DNA from: JACNKV01 sp964422145
GTDB lineage: Bacteria > Fidelibacterota > Marinisomatia > Marinisomatales > JACNKV01
NCBI GenBank assembly: GCA_964422145.1
Contig: CAYQZV010000012.1
Coordinates: 1-59,285 of the forward strand
DNA length: 59,285 nucleotides
Direction of reading: 5' to 3'
The position numbers and the translations under genes are program-made. The notes beneath the pieces were generated by a model, which saw only the letters and a program-made list of their open reading frames with translations, had not been told where the DNA came from and did no database searches. Shown one piece after another: positions 50,018-59,284 of this stretch (positions are counted from its first letter, which is position 1; the number at the start of each line of letters is the position of its first letter).

Positions 50018-53000
50018 ACGAATTATCACATTCAGCCTTTGGATTCTTATTGCAGGAACATTTCTCTCTTGCGAAGGGCCATTTTTCATTATTCCGCGTG
50101 ACCCGGATACAACACCACCATCAGCAACGATGGTAAATCCACCTCACGGAGCAACCCTTTCCGGCGATGTCTTAATCGAGGTCAATGCAGAAGATAATGA
50201 TGGAATCGATTCGGTTGAATTTTTTATTAACGACATACTGGTTACAGTAGACCTTGATTCACCTTATTTCTATATTTGGTCAACCTTAGACACATTATAT
50301 TTCGATGCCGACACTTTATATTCCACCGAGGACAGTACCGCTCGCATTATATCAAAGATCACCGATCATTCCGAAAATTATCGATACACGGATCCCATCC
50401 TTATTACGATTGATAACTATGATAACAATCCGCCATCCGGTGAGTTTGTTGATTTGTATTGGGGGAAAACGGTTCAGGGTGTTGTTCCATTAATAGTCAG
50501 TGCAACCGACGATGAAGGCGTTCAATCCGTGACATTTTACATGGATAATGTCACTCTGTCAATCGATCCGGAAGAACCTTACACGTACAACTGGAATACG
50601 ATAGAATTAGAAGACAAAGCATTTACAATCAGAGCAATTGTAGAAGATCTTTCAGAGAACCGATCATCCGTCGGGCCCGTTCAAGTTATCGTTGATAATA
50701 TCCCGGATATTGATACAACTCCGCCTAATGTTGTCATTACGTATCCAGTGGCGGCGCAGACTGTGAGTGAATTGATCATTATCTCAGCGGAAGCAACAGA
50801 TAATGATGCTGTTCACTATGTGGAATTTTTTATTAACGGCGAGTCATTTTTCACGGATTACGATCCTCCATACAGCTGTATTTGGAATACGTTAGATCCG
50901 GAAATGGCGACAGAAGATACCGAGCACATCATCCATGTTGTTGCGATCGATTTGAGCGGAAATGCGGCTTCTCCCACACCGATCACAGTATTGGTTGATA
51001 ACACCGAATCCGAACCGCCTTCAGTTGTGATCACTGAACCCTCTGCCGGACAAACGGTAAACGGGACCGTTCATATTTCTATCGTTGCTACCGATAACGT
51101 GGCGATCGCTAATATTGAGTGCACATTGAATGACGAACTATTGTTCTCGGATGATTCTGATCCATACACATTTGAATGGAATACACTGACTATTGAAGAT
51201 GACACATGGCAAACATTACGAGTAACAGCAACTGACATAAACGGTATTTCATCAATCTCAACGCCAATAAATGTTTTTGTTGATAATCTTGATGACGTTC
51301 CGCCAACCGGAATGATCATGAATCCGTATGCAGGACAAGTGATCTCCGGTGATGTTAATATTCAGATAGATGCTTCAGATAATGCCGGAGTCGAATCCGT
51401 TCAATTCACTATTGATGGCAATGTCGTTTTCACGGACACAGACTATCCATACGAATATCTGTGGGATACTCAACACGCATTGGAAGATAACTACCATATC
51501 ATCAGTATATTGGTGACCGATCAAACAGGAAATTCAACTGCATTGCCGCCCATCTCGGTGTATGTGGATAACAATCCAACGGGAGATGATTCACCGCCAA
51601 CGGTGACAATCCAATACCCTCTCTCCGGACAAACTGTATATGGAACCATCAATATTGAAGTGTCTGCTTTAGACAATGTAGGAATAGACTCAATCTCTTA
51701 TATCATAAATGAAGACGTCGTTTACGATGGTCTATATACTCCAACCTATGAATGGAATACCATGACCTGGGGACCCAATGGGGATGCCACTATTCAAATC
51801 GAAGTAACCGACGTATCCGGTTACTCAGCTTTTGCTCAACCTATTTATGTCATCGTTGATAACAGTTTCGACGGGGCACCCGGATCTGTTAATGCAGAAG
51901 CGACACAACCCGGACAGATTCTAATCCAATGGTCATCAACCATGGATGCGGTATTTTACCGTCTCTATCGAAATGATTCATTCTTAACTGAAACTGAATC
52001 ACTTTCATACCAAGATTCAGATATCACACCCAATAATGCATACTGTTATACCGTCTCTGCGGTGAATCAGTTCGATATAGAATCAGAACGATCTCCCGAA
52101 GTATGTTCTGAGGATATTTTACCCGTTGTAACAAATCTTACTGCATCTGCTCTAAGCGATACTGAAATGTCCGTATCCTGGTCAGCAGTCAACAGTGCCG
52201 GTTCGTATCAACTCAATGTGAACGGAGTCCCCGAAGATACTACCGTTTCGGTCAGCGTTACACTCACGTCATTAAATGACAACACAGAATATTGCTACTC
52301 TATTGTCGCATTGGATTTAAGTGATGATCCGGGTATAACCTCCGATGAAGTTTGTGAGACAACTCACCTTACGATGACTGCAACAACGTTGAGTATCACC
52401 ACAGAACCAAATACATTTAATCTGACATGGATATCCGTTCCAACCGCTGTAGATTATCATGTTTACAGGGATGGAACCTTCCTCTCACAAACAGATGGTT
52501 TGGAGTATAATGATTCATCCGGCGATCACGGAATTGAATACTGCTATTATATCATTGCGGTCAACGAACATGGGACATCAGGGCCTGCGTCCAATGAAGT
52601 GTGTGACAGGTTATCACTCTCAGCCCCATCCACAGTCAATGTAGAAGCTCAATCCACAACGAGTATTTTAGTCAATTGGACAAATGTTGATGGTGCAGCG
52701 ACCTATCAATTATATCAAAATAATAATCTCATCGATGCTAACGCTGTTTCACCGACCACGATCAATGGCTTAAATAGCAACACTCAGTATTGCTATTACG
52801 TTATTGCGGTTGACATTGATGGTTTTGAAGGAAATCCGTCTGAAGAAGCATGTGCAACCACGCACACCGATTTAACCGCTCCTACTCTTAATATCATCGT
52901 TGAATCAACATTGTTAAATCTAACCTGGACTTCTGTACCTACTGCTGTTGAATACCATATCTATCGCGACGGCAGTTTCCTGACACAAACCGGGCTAACA

Positions 53001-54149
53001 ACATACGACGATAGCTCTATCGATCCGGGGATCGAATACTGTTACTATGTGATTCCGGTGAATGAACACGGGACATCAGGGCCTACGTCCAATGAAGTGT
53101 GTGACAGGTTATCACTCTCAGCCCCATCCACAGTCAATGTAGAAGCTCAATCCACAACGAGTATTTTAGTCAATTGGACAAATGTTGATGGTGCAGCGAC
53201 CTATCAATTATATCAAAATAATAATCTCATCGATGCTAACGCTGTTTCACCGACCACGATCAATGGCTTAAATAGCAACACTCAGTATTGCTATTACGTT
53301 ATTGCGGTTGACATTGATGGTTTTGAAGGAAATCCGTCTGAAGAAGCATGTGCAACCACGCACACCGATTTAACCGCTCCTACTCTTAATATCATTGTTG
53401 AGTCAACACTATTAAGCTTATCTTGGACATCAGTTCCGACAGCAATCGGGTATCACATTTACAGAGACGGCAGTTTCTTGGCAGAAACCGACTTACTCAG
53501 CTACGAAGATGCTTCGATTGACCCAGGGATTGAATACTGCTATTATATCATTGCGGTTAATGAGCATGGCACATCAGGACCGGCGTCGAATGAAATGTGC
53601 GAAAGATTATTCGTTTTACCGCCATCTGATTTCACTGCAACCGGCGGAGATCAAACCATCTTTCTGAATTGGTCCGAAACTCCCGGCGCATCTACATACA
53701 CGTTGTATCTAAGCGGAAATAATGGTCGGGATTTAGTCTTTTTGGCAAATACTGCAGATACATTTTATCAACATCAAGGTTTAGGATTTGAGACATCGCA
53801 TTGTTATGTAATCGCATGTGTTGATGCAGATGGTTTTGAAGGTCCGGTTTCGCTGGAAGAATGTGCCACCACTGATCCAGAACCGTCTCCGCTTCCTCCA
53901 ACATCTTTAACCGTGACACAATCAGGAACAGATGCTGAATTAAATTGGGTATCTTCAGTCAGTGATAATATTGAATTTGTTTTGATTTACAAAAATGGTG
54001 AATATACCGCCGCAGTAGATGGAAATATCCAAACCTATACGGATACACTCGTTACTCAGGGGACTGAATATTGTTACTCCTTAATCGCAAGATCGTTCAG
54101 CAATACGGATAGCGATCCGTCTTCTACTGCCTGCATTACGATTGAATAA
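50010..54149 (+). CDS. Giant surface lipoprotein: six Ig-like and nine FN3 repeats
   Basis: 1379 residues. Lipobox Cys21 (GTFLSCEG) anchors it. About residues 35-625 are six Ig-like repeats of the same type as the preceding gene. From about 630 to the end come nine fibronectin type III repeats of about 83 residues (SAPSTVNVEAQ, LVNWTNVDGAATYQLYQ, TQYCYYVIAVDIDG). Nearly every FN3 repeat has a cysteine in the YCY strand and another near its end (EVC, EAC), probably a disulfide. Repeats 3-7 include a near-exact copy (see repeats). No catalytic domain is seen. Likely an adhesin or cell-surface stalk. Confidence 0.85.
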   Translation: MNKRIITFSLWILIAGTFLSCEGPFFIIPRDPDTTPPSATMVNPPHGATLSGDVLIEVNAEDNDGIDSVEFFINDILVTVDLDSPYFYIWSTLDTLYFDADTLYSTEDSTARIISKITDHSENYRYTDPILITIDNYDNNPPSGEFVDLYWGKTVQGVVPLIVSATDDEGVQSVTFYMDNVTLSIDPEEPYTYNWNTIELEDKAFTIRAIVEDLSENRSSVGPVQVIVDNIPDIDTTPPNVVITYPVAAQTVSELIIISAEATDNDAVHYVEFFINGESFFTDYDPPYSCIWNTLDPEMATEDTEHIIHVVAIDLSGNAASPTPITVLVDNTESEPPSVVITEPSAGQTVNGTVHISIVATDNVAIANIECTLNDELLFSDDSDPYTFEWNTLTIEDDTWQTLRVTATDINGISSISTPINVFVDNLDDVPPTGMIMNPYAGQVISGDVNIQIDASDNAGVESVQFTIDGNVVFTDTDYPYEYLWDTQHALEDNYHIISILVTDQTGNSTALPPISVYVDNNPTGDDSPPTVTIQYPLSGQTVYGTINIEVSALDNVGIDSISYIINEDVVYDGLYTPTYEWNTMTWGPNGDATIQIEVTDVSGYSAFAQPIYVIVDNSFDGAPGSVNAEATQPGQILIQWSSTMDAVFYRLYRNDSFLTETESLSYQDSDITPNNAYCYTVSAVNQFDIESERSPEVCSEDILPVVTNLTASALSDTEMSVSWSAVNSAGSYQLNVNGVPEDTTVSVSVTLTSLNDNTEYCYSIVALDLSDDPGITSDEVCETTHLTMTATTLSITTEPNTFNLTWISVPTAVDYHVYRDGTFLSQTDGLEYNDSSGDHGIEYCYYIIAVNEHGTSGPASNEVCDRLSLSAPSTVNVEAQSTTSILVNWTNVDGAATYQLYQNNNLIDANAVSPTTINGLNSNTQYCYYVIAVDIDGFEGNPSEEACATTHTDLTAPTLNIIVESTLLNLTWTSVPTAVEYHIYRDGSFLTQTGLTTYDDSSIDPGIEYCYYVIPVNEHGTSGPTSNEVCDRLSLSAPSTVNVEAQSTTSILVNWTNVDGAATYQLYQNNNLIDANAVSPTTINGLNSNTQYCYYVIAVDIDGFEGNPSEEACATTHTDLTAPTLNIIVESTLLSLSWTSVPTAIGYHIYRDGSFLAETDLLSYEDASIDPGIEYCYYIIAVNEHGTSGPASNEMCERLFVLPPSDFTATGGDQTIFLNWSETPGASTYTLYLSGNNGRDLVFLANTADTFYQHQGLGFETSHCYVIACVDADGFEGPVSLEECATTDPEPSPLPPTSLTVTQSGTDAELNWVSSVSDNIEFVLIYKNGEYTAAVDGNIQTYTDTLVTQGTEYCYSLIARSFSNTDSDPSSTACITIE
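52572..52897 (+). repeat. Direct repeat copy 1 in the FN3 region
   Basis: About 326 bases that recur 498 bases downstream (166 codons, two FN3 domains) with a single mismatch seen by eye, synonymous positions included. It spans the end of one FN3 domain and the whole next one. Confidence 0.9.
53070..53395 (+). repeat. Direct repeat copy 2 in the FN3 region
   Basis: The second copy of the 326-base unit. Sequence outside the copies has diverged clearly, so the identity must reflect a recent duplication or gene conversion that kept the reading frame. Confidence 0.9.
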
Positions 54150-54190
54150 AGCCGAAATGTCACTCTTATTTTCAACTTGTTCAGTGGACA

Positions 54191-54208
54191 CCAAACTGTG
54201 TAGTTTGG
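54191..54208 (+). terminator. Possible terminator after the FN3 lipoprotein gene
   Basis: CCAAACT and AGTTTGG form a seven-pair stem with a four-base loop, followed by GTCGCTTTTAC. The U-tract is short and delayed, so this is a weak candidate. Confidence 0.4.
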
Positions 54209-54257
54209 GTCGCTTTTACAACCGTTTAAACTTGATACAAACACAGATAGGGAAACC

Positions 54258-55136
54258 ATGAAATCCATTCAGACTATTATTCTCTTTTTACTTTTCATTG
54301 GAGTTTTATTCGCTCAAGACGAAATTGTACTTCCAGACACAACCGTTGCTGATTCGGTCGTTATTCCATTAGCTGAGGAAGAAACCGAGATGCTCAACGT
54401 CCTGTCTGATACATTAATGACGGAAATTGTAATCCCTGAGGACAGCACACTTGTCACTATTCCGGATTCAGCTGCAGTCTCAATACCGAACACATTAGCT
54501 GCTTTAGTAGAAACTCCCATTGATTCAGTCCTTGAAGAACCTGCTGTGTTTGAACCGATTCCTGAAGAATTGATGGGATTGGATTATGGATATAAAGGAT
54601 TTCCATGGGGCACACCCAAAGGTCAGCTGCCTCAATTTCAATACATGAATTCTTCATCCTTTTCAGAAGACAGTTCCGCTGTGATTTTAAATGCGACTCT
54701 CGGTGAAGATGACGTCACCATGACATACGCTTTTTCTGACAGCGGATTCTGGAAAGTCGAAATTGAATATCAACTGAATCCTGAAGAGATCGAGTTTCAC
54801 ATTGCAGAATTTCTACGCATTGAGAAAGGTATCTACGAAATTTACGGTCCTCCGCAGTTTACGCATAAAGTAGAGGCCGGACCGACATCAGCGTACTCCA
54901 ATGTGTTAGACATCAAGTACTCAAGAGCTTTTTATACTTCAACTTGGAACGTGACTCCGTGCAAAATCCTGTTACTGTTGAATTCAATCGTGCAGGTACC
55001 GCAAACAGATTTACCTATTTTAGACGGAGATATCAGCATTTTTAGGTTAGTGTATTACAATCCTGATTTTATGATTTCTACTGACGATATGAATCAGGAT
55101 AATGAACCGCTGCCCTCTCTATTCGATCTGTACTAA
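54258..55136 (+). CDS. Hypothetical secreted protein with acidic low-complexity N-terminus
   Basis: 292 residues. A signal peptide (TIILFLLFIGVLFAQ) is followed by about 85 residues rich in Asp, Glu, Thr, Ser and Val (ADSVVIPLAEEETEMLNVLS and on). The folded part starts at about 115 with YGYKGFPWGTPKGQLPQF, a pattern seen in many small secreted domains, and has alternating strands to the end. No family recognised. It begins a run of four plus-strand genes ending at the strong terminator at 56511. Confidence 0.65.
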   Translation: MKSIQTIILFLLFIGVLFAQDEIVLPDTTVADSVVIPLAEEETEMLNVLSDTLMTEIVIPEDSTLVTIPDSAAVSIPNTLAALVETPIDSVLEEPAVFEPIPEELMGLDYGYKGFPWGTPKGQLPQFQYMNSSSFSEDSSAVILNATLGEDDVTMTYAFSDSGFWKVEIEYQLNPEEIEFHIAEFLRIEKGIYEIYGPPQFTHKVEAGPTSAYSNVLDIKYSRAFYTSTWNVTPCKILLLLNSIVQVPQTDLPILDGDISIFRLVYYNPDFMISTDDMNQDNEPLPSLFDLY

Positions 55137-55146
55137 ATCCTGATCT

Positions 55147-55599
55147 GTGAGAATCATCAGTCTCATTTTATTGGTGCAGTTATCGACCTGTATCCAATCA
55201 GGCAGGATGGTCAGATACTTTGAGTATGACTGCCTACCGGCTCAGGCGTATGATGAAAGTAAACACATTTTAGAAACGCTCGGTTATGAGATTGAATTTG
55301 CCGCCAGAACTGAAGGTATCATTACCACCGGTTTTCGGAAAGTGTCCAAGGATATTCGCAGGTACGATTATGCGGTGGCTATTTTAGTCAAAGATGTAAT
55401 AGAAGTCTATATCGTTGCGAAAAAGAATGTATTTCGCAGGACATCTGAATCATCCTTGGGTGGTGATGTGTTGACTGAGACTCATGTTTCAGATTCACTT
55501 CCCCATTCAATCCAGACTCAAATTTTTCATGATATTGAATTAGGGATGAAGTTAAAAGGATATAATTTATTTCATCGTTCCTCAAAAAATAATCCTTAA
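55147..55599 (+). CDS. Small hypothetical lipoprotein
   Basis: 150 residues beginning with GTG. A short signal peptide leads to a lipobox with Cys15 (LSTCIQS). The body has an alpha/beta pattern: AQAYDESKHILETLGYEIEF then GIITTGFRKVSKDIRRYDYAVAILVKDVIEVYIVAKK. This looks like a small domain of the kind found in outer-membrane lipoproteins that pair a helix with a sheet. No family could be named. It is 10 bases after the preceding gene. Confidence 0.6.
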   Translation: MRIISLILLVQLSTCIQSGRMVRYFEYDCLPAQAYDESKHILETLGYEIEFAARTEGIITTGFRKVSKDIRRYDYAVAILVKDVIEVYIVAKKNVFRRTSESSLGGDVLTETHVSDSLPHSIQTQIFHDIELGMKLKGYNLFHRSSKNNP

Positions 55600-55652
55600 C
55601 ATTTTCAGAATATTTATTTCGAAATATTCCCAACTGTGGTTAATTTTAGCTT

Positions 55653-55970
55653 ATGAGTACAGTCTTTGATAAGAAAGAAGAGCGAAAAAAATATTTAGAT
55701 ACTAAACTGGATGACCTCTTAGAGGGAATAAATGAATCCTATGGTAAAGCTCTTGTTGATGAACTTTTATCACAGCTTGAAAAGACCATAAAAGATTTTG
55801 ATAAGGAAGTTCAAGACCTTTTAGGCACTTTAAAAATGAATTCAAATAAACGAGAAGAACTTCTTAAACAAATAAAACAATCTCAGCATGACAACCAGGG
55901 ATCACAAAAGGACGAGCCAAAACAAGAGCTCAGCGAATGGGAACGTCATCTGGAATACATTGAACATTAA
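55653..55970 (+). CDS. Small cytosolic coiled-coil protein
   Basis: 105 residues, no signal peptide, almost entirely charged helix. KKEERKKYLDTKLDDLLEGI, QLEKTIKDFDKEVQDLLGTL and EELLKQIKQSQHDNQ show heptad spacing of leucine and isoleucine. No family recognised. It is 14 bases before a membrane-anchored coiled-coil protein, so the two may interact. Confidence 0.6.
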   Translation: MSTVFDKKEERKKYLDTKLDDLLEGINESYGKALVDELLSQLEKTIKDFDKEVQDLLGTLKMNSNKREELLKQIKQSQHDNQGSQKDEPKQELSEWERHLEYIEH

Positions 55971-55984
55971 GGATTGAGGAAACA

Positions 55985-56497
55985 ATGAGTGTAAAAGACA
56001 AAGTCATATTCGGATTAATGCTCCTCTTAGTGATAGGCGGAGGATATATTCATTACAGCTATACAGAAATCGTCAAAGAGATGGATGTAATGAAAACAGA
56101 ACAATTCACACACGTAAATGAAGTCAACGAAGATTTTCGTGAAGATCTTCGCAAATTGGAATTACAATTTATCGGACGCGGAAAACACGTACAAAAAGCT
56201 CAGTTAGACATTATTGCTAATACGGAACTGATCGGTAAAACAACTGATTCTCTCACAGCATTAATTGAAGATGTTGCATATAACTTAAGCGAATTCGAAC
56301 GTGATGTAAACAAACGATTCCTTTCTGTCGAACAAGATCTTCGTGATCTCGAAGACAGCTTCGAATCCGAACGCAGACGGAATACACGTCGTTTCTCTGA
56401 TACCGAACAGCAGCTTACCAGCTTACAGAATGACTTAAATGAACTCGAAAGCCTTGAAGTCATTCAAAAAGCTAAAGCCAAAGCAAAGAGCGAATAA
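55985..56497 (+). CDS. Membrane-anchored coiled-coil protein
   Basis: 170 residues. An N-terminal membrane helix (about 7-27, VIFGLMLLLVIGGGYIHYSY) is followed by a continuous coiled coil to the end (VNEDFREDLRKLELQF, FERDVNKRFLSVEQDLRDLEDSF, TEQQLTSLQNDLNELESLE). Orientation and function are unknown; such proteins often act as spacers or scaffolds in the periplasm. The gene ends 13 bases before a very strong terminator that closes the four-gene run. Confidence 0.65.
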   Translation: MSVKDKVIFGLMLLLVIGGGYIHYSYTEIVKEMDVMKTEQFTHVNEVNEDFREDLRKLELQFIGRGKHVQKAQLDIIANTELIGKTTDSLTALIEDVAYNLSEFERDVNKRFLSVEQDLRDLEDSFESERRRNTRRFSDTEQQLTSLQNDLNELESLEVIQKAKAKAKSE

Positions 56498-56510
56498 ATA
56501 GATTATGACT

Positions 56511-56543
56511 AAAAAAGGGCTGATAGCTATCAGCCCTTTTTTT
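56511..56543 (+). terminator. Strong intrinsic terminator
   Basis: A fully palindromic stem: AAAAAAGGGCTGATAG followed directly by CTATCAGCCCTTTTTT, ending in seven Ts. It closes the secreted/coiled-coil gene run. Confidence 0.95.
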
Positions 56544-56591
56544 CTGAATATGATTATTCTATAATTTGATCATATTTAAAAGATTATCTGA

Positions 56592-56620
56592 TTAGTTCTT
56601 TATCAAATCCCTGCTATAAT
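56592..56620 (+). promoter_or_regulatory. Candidate promoter of the lysine-degradation pair
   Basis: An extended -10, TGCTATAAT at 56612-56620, with a perfect TATAAT, and a weak -35 (TTAGTT) 17 bases upstream. Transcription would begin about 37 bases before the ATG of the reductase gene, which has GGAGAG seven bases upstream. Confidence 0.5.
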
Positions 56621-56663
56621 TTCGTCTTATTTTTAGACTATTTTAATCAACAATGGAGAGAAA

Positions 56664-57968
56664 ATGACTCGTATCGGAATTCGTAGAGAAGACAAAAATG
56701 TATGGGAACGCCGCGTTCCGCTTGTCCCTGCACACGTTAAATCTTTGCTTGAAGATACTGACCTGAATGTAGCAATACAACCGTCAGATTTACGCATTTT
56801 TAATGATGAGGAGTTTCAATCCGTCGGGGCAAATGTTCAAGAAGATGTTTCTGACGCCGATGTGGTTGTCGCTGTGAAAGAAATTCCGATTCATTTCTTT
56901 AAACCGTCTAAAACATATATCTTCTTCTCCCACACTATCAAAGGCCAAGATTATAACATGGGTATGCTTCGACACATGATGGATTTGAAGTGTAATTTGA
57001 TCGATTATGAGCGTATCATGGATGAGAAGAACCGCCGACTCATTTTCTTCGGAAAATATGCCGGATTAGCCGGGATGATCGAAACCCTCAATACGTATCA
57101 TAAAAAATTATCCTTGAAGGGATACAAAACACCGTTAAGTGATATCAAACAAGCGTATGAGTATGATTCGGTTGAAAATGCAAAAACCCATTTCGAAAAA
57201 ATTGGAAAATCCCTTCTAAAGCAAGGACTTCCCAAAGAGATCGGACCCGTTGTCGTAGGTTTCGCCGGGTACGGAAATGTATCTCAAGGCGCACAGGAAA
57301 TGTTCGACCTTCTTCCCTATAAAGAACTTTCTCCTGAAGCCCTCGCTGAGCAGTATGATTCGTTATCCTCTGAAAACGGAACTCTGTATAAAGTTGTTTT
57401 TAAAGAAGAACATATGGTTTCACCTCTCAGCGGTGACTTTGAATTGCTGGAATATTTTAATCACCCGGAACGTTATAAAGCAAAATTCCATCATTGGCTT
57501 CCGTATATCAATGTGCTTGTAAACTGTATTTACTGGACGGAAGATTATCCAAGACTCGTAACGAAAGAATATTTGCAGTCAAATAAGTGTTCTTCCCTTG
57601 AAGTCATTGGAGATATAAGCTGTGATATTAACGGATCCATCGAGATCACAAAAAAAGCCACTTACCCGGATCATCCATCGTTTTCCTATCATCCAGAAGA
57701 CGACAATTTTACGGATGATATTATTGCAAATGGTGTAACTGTGATGGCAATTGATAATCTTCCCTGTGAATTTCCGGCTGAATCGTCTACGGAGTTTTCT
57801 ACTGTACTGAAAAATTTCATCCCAGAGATCGTCAAAGCGGATTTTAGTCTTCCCACTGATGATCTAACACTGCCTGCCCCCATTAAAAAAGCGCTTATTC
57901 TGCACCAGGGGGAGTTAACAAAAGACTATGAATATATGAATGAATTTCTAAATCAGGAGAACGCATGA
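56664..57968 (+). CDS. Lysine-ketoglutarate reductase (saccharopine dehydrogenase, lysine-forming)
   Basis: 434 residues. The N-terminal domain (about 1-135; RREDKNVWERRVPLVPAHV, ADVVVAVKEIP, YIFFSHTIKGQ, CNLIDYERI) is the alanine-dehydrogenase/PNT-like fold of the LKR half of the eukaryotic bifunctional enzyme AASS. The dinucleotide site GFAGYGNVSQGA is at 199-210. INVLVNCIYWTEDYPRLV and DISCDINGSIE are also LKR-like. It condenses lysine with 2-oxoglutarate to saccharopine using NADPH. It overlaps the saccharopine dehydrogenase gene by four bases (ATGA), so the two halves are coupled but not fused. Confidence 0.9.
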   Translation: MTRIGIRREDKNVWERRVPLVPAHVKSLLEDTDLNVAIQPSDLRIFNDEEFQSVGANVQEDVSDADVVVAVKEIPIHFFKPSKTYIFFSHTIKGQDYNMGMLRHMMDLKCNLIDYERIMDEKNRRLIFFGKYAGLAGMIETLNTYHKKLSLKGYKTPLSDIKQAYEYDSVENAKTHFEKIGKSLLKQGLPKEIGPVVVGFAGYGNVSQGAQEMFDLLPYKELSPEALAEQYDSLSSENGTLYKVVFKEEHMVSPLSGDFELLEYFNHPERYKAKFHHWLPYINVLVNCIYWTEDYPRLVTKEYLQSNKCSSLEVIGDISCDINGSIEITKKATYPDHPSFSYHPEDDNFTDDIIANGVTVMAIDNLPCEFPAESSTEFSTVLKNFIPEIVKADFSLPTDDLTLPAPIKKALILHQGELTKDYEYMNEFLNQENA

Positions 57969-59284
57969 AAAATATACTCGTATTAGGTGCCGGACTGGTC
58001 AGTAGACCTGGTGTTCGGTACATGCTTGACCAAGATAACCTTTTTGTTACGGTTGCTTCCCGAACGGTTTCCAAAGCAGAAGCTCTCGTCGAAGGGTATG
58101 ATAACGGAAAAGCTATCGCACTGAACGTTGATAATACGGATGAACTGACCGCATTAATTCAATCCAATGATATTGTGATCAGTCTTTTGCCGTGGATCCA
58201 TCACGTCAAAGTGGCGGAATTATGTCTTGAACATGACACACACATGGCAACGACGTCTTATGTCAGCGAAGGTATGAAAGCACTGGATTCTGATGTAAAA
58301 GCAAAAGGACTTTTATTCCTAAATGAAATCGGAGTAGATCCGGGAATCGACCATATGTCCGCTCAGAAGATCATCGATGAAGTTCATCAGGAAGGCGGAA
58401 AAGTACTACATTTCTACTCGTACTGCGGCGGTTTACCGGCTCCGGATGACAACGATAATCCCTTCGGATATAAATTCTCATGGAGTCCGAAAGGCGTTGT
58501 TCTAGCATCAAGAAATTCCGCGCAGTTTTTAGAAAACGGGGAGATTGTCGAGATCGAAGGTAAAAATCTATTTTTAAATTCGCGCGAAGAAGACGTTGAA
58601 CCTTTGGGGCAATATGAAGTATACCCAAACCGTGATTCACTTCCCTATAAGGACATCTACGGCCTTAAAGACGCATTGACCGTGATGCGCGGAACTTACC
58701 GCAACGTCGGATGGTGCAAAACATTAAAAGCAATCGTTGATCTTGGATTAGTCGATGATACATCCCGTCCTGAGTTATCAGGCTTATCATACAAAGCGGT
58801 GATCGAATCATTGGTTGGAACAACTGCTAATGTAAAACAAGCAACTGCCGATAAACTCGGACTTGCAATAGAATCAGATATTTTAGAACGGTTTGAGTGG
58901 CTTGGGCTGTTCTCAGATGTAACTGCACCTGCCAGGGATAATTATCTCGACATTCTTAGTGATCTTATGCAGGAAAAGCTCTACTTTAAAGACGGTGAAA
59001 AAGATATGATCATCTTGCAGCACAAATTCATTGTTGAGAATAAAGACGGCTCAAAAGATTTCATTACTTCAACACTGATTGACTTTGGCATTTCTTATGG
59101 AGATTCATCCATGGCAAGAACAGTTAGCCTGCCGTTGGCCATCGGTGTAACGATGATGGCAAATGGTAAAATCGATCTAACCGGTGTTCAGATTCCGAAT
59201 ATGAAAGAGGTATACGATCCTGTTTTGGCAGAATTGGAAAAACTGAATATTAAAATGATTGAGAAACGAACAGCAATGAATTAA
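57965..59284 (+). CDS. Saccharopine dehydrogenase (glutamate-forming)
   Basis: 439 residues. The NAD-binding start KNILVLGAGLVSRPGVRYML has GAGLVSRP at 8-15, as in the SDH half of AASS. VSEGMKALDSDVKAKGLLFL, EIGVDPGIDHMSA, SYCGGLPAPDDNDNPFGYKF and KFSWSPKGVVLAS are conserved in saccharopine dehydrogenases. It cleaves saccharopine to glutamate and 2-aminoadipate 6-semialdehyde, which the ALDH7 enzyme elsewhere in the window can oxidise. The gene is complete, ending one base before the window edge. Confidence 0.93.
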   Translation: MKNILVLGAGLVSRPGVRYMLDQDNLFVTVASRTVSKAEALVEGYDNGKAIALNVDNTDELTALIQSNDIVISLLPWIHHVKVAELCLEHDTHMATTSYVSEGMKALDSDVKAKGLLFLNEIGVDPGIDHMSAQKIIDEVHQEGGKVLHFYSYCGGLPAPDDNDNPFGYKFSWSPKGVVLASRNSAQFLENGEIVEIEGKNLFLNSREEDVEPLGQYEVYPNRDSLPYKDIYGLKDALTVMRGTYRNVGWCKTLKAIVDLGLVDDTSRPELSGLSYKAVIESLVGTTANVKQATADKLGLAIESDILERFEWLGLFSDVTAPARDNYLDILSDLMQEKLYFKDGEKDMIILQHKFIVENKDGSKDFITSTLIDFGISYGDSSMARTVSLPLAIGVTMMANGKIDLTGVQIPNMKEVYDPVLAELEKLNIKMIEKRTAMN

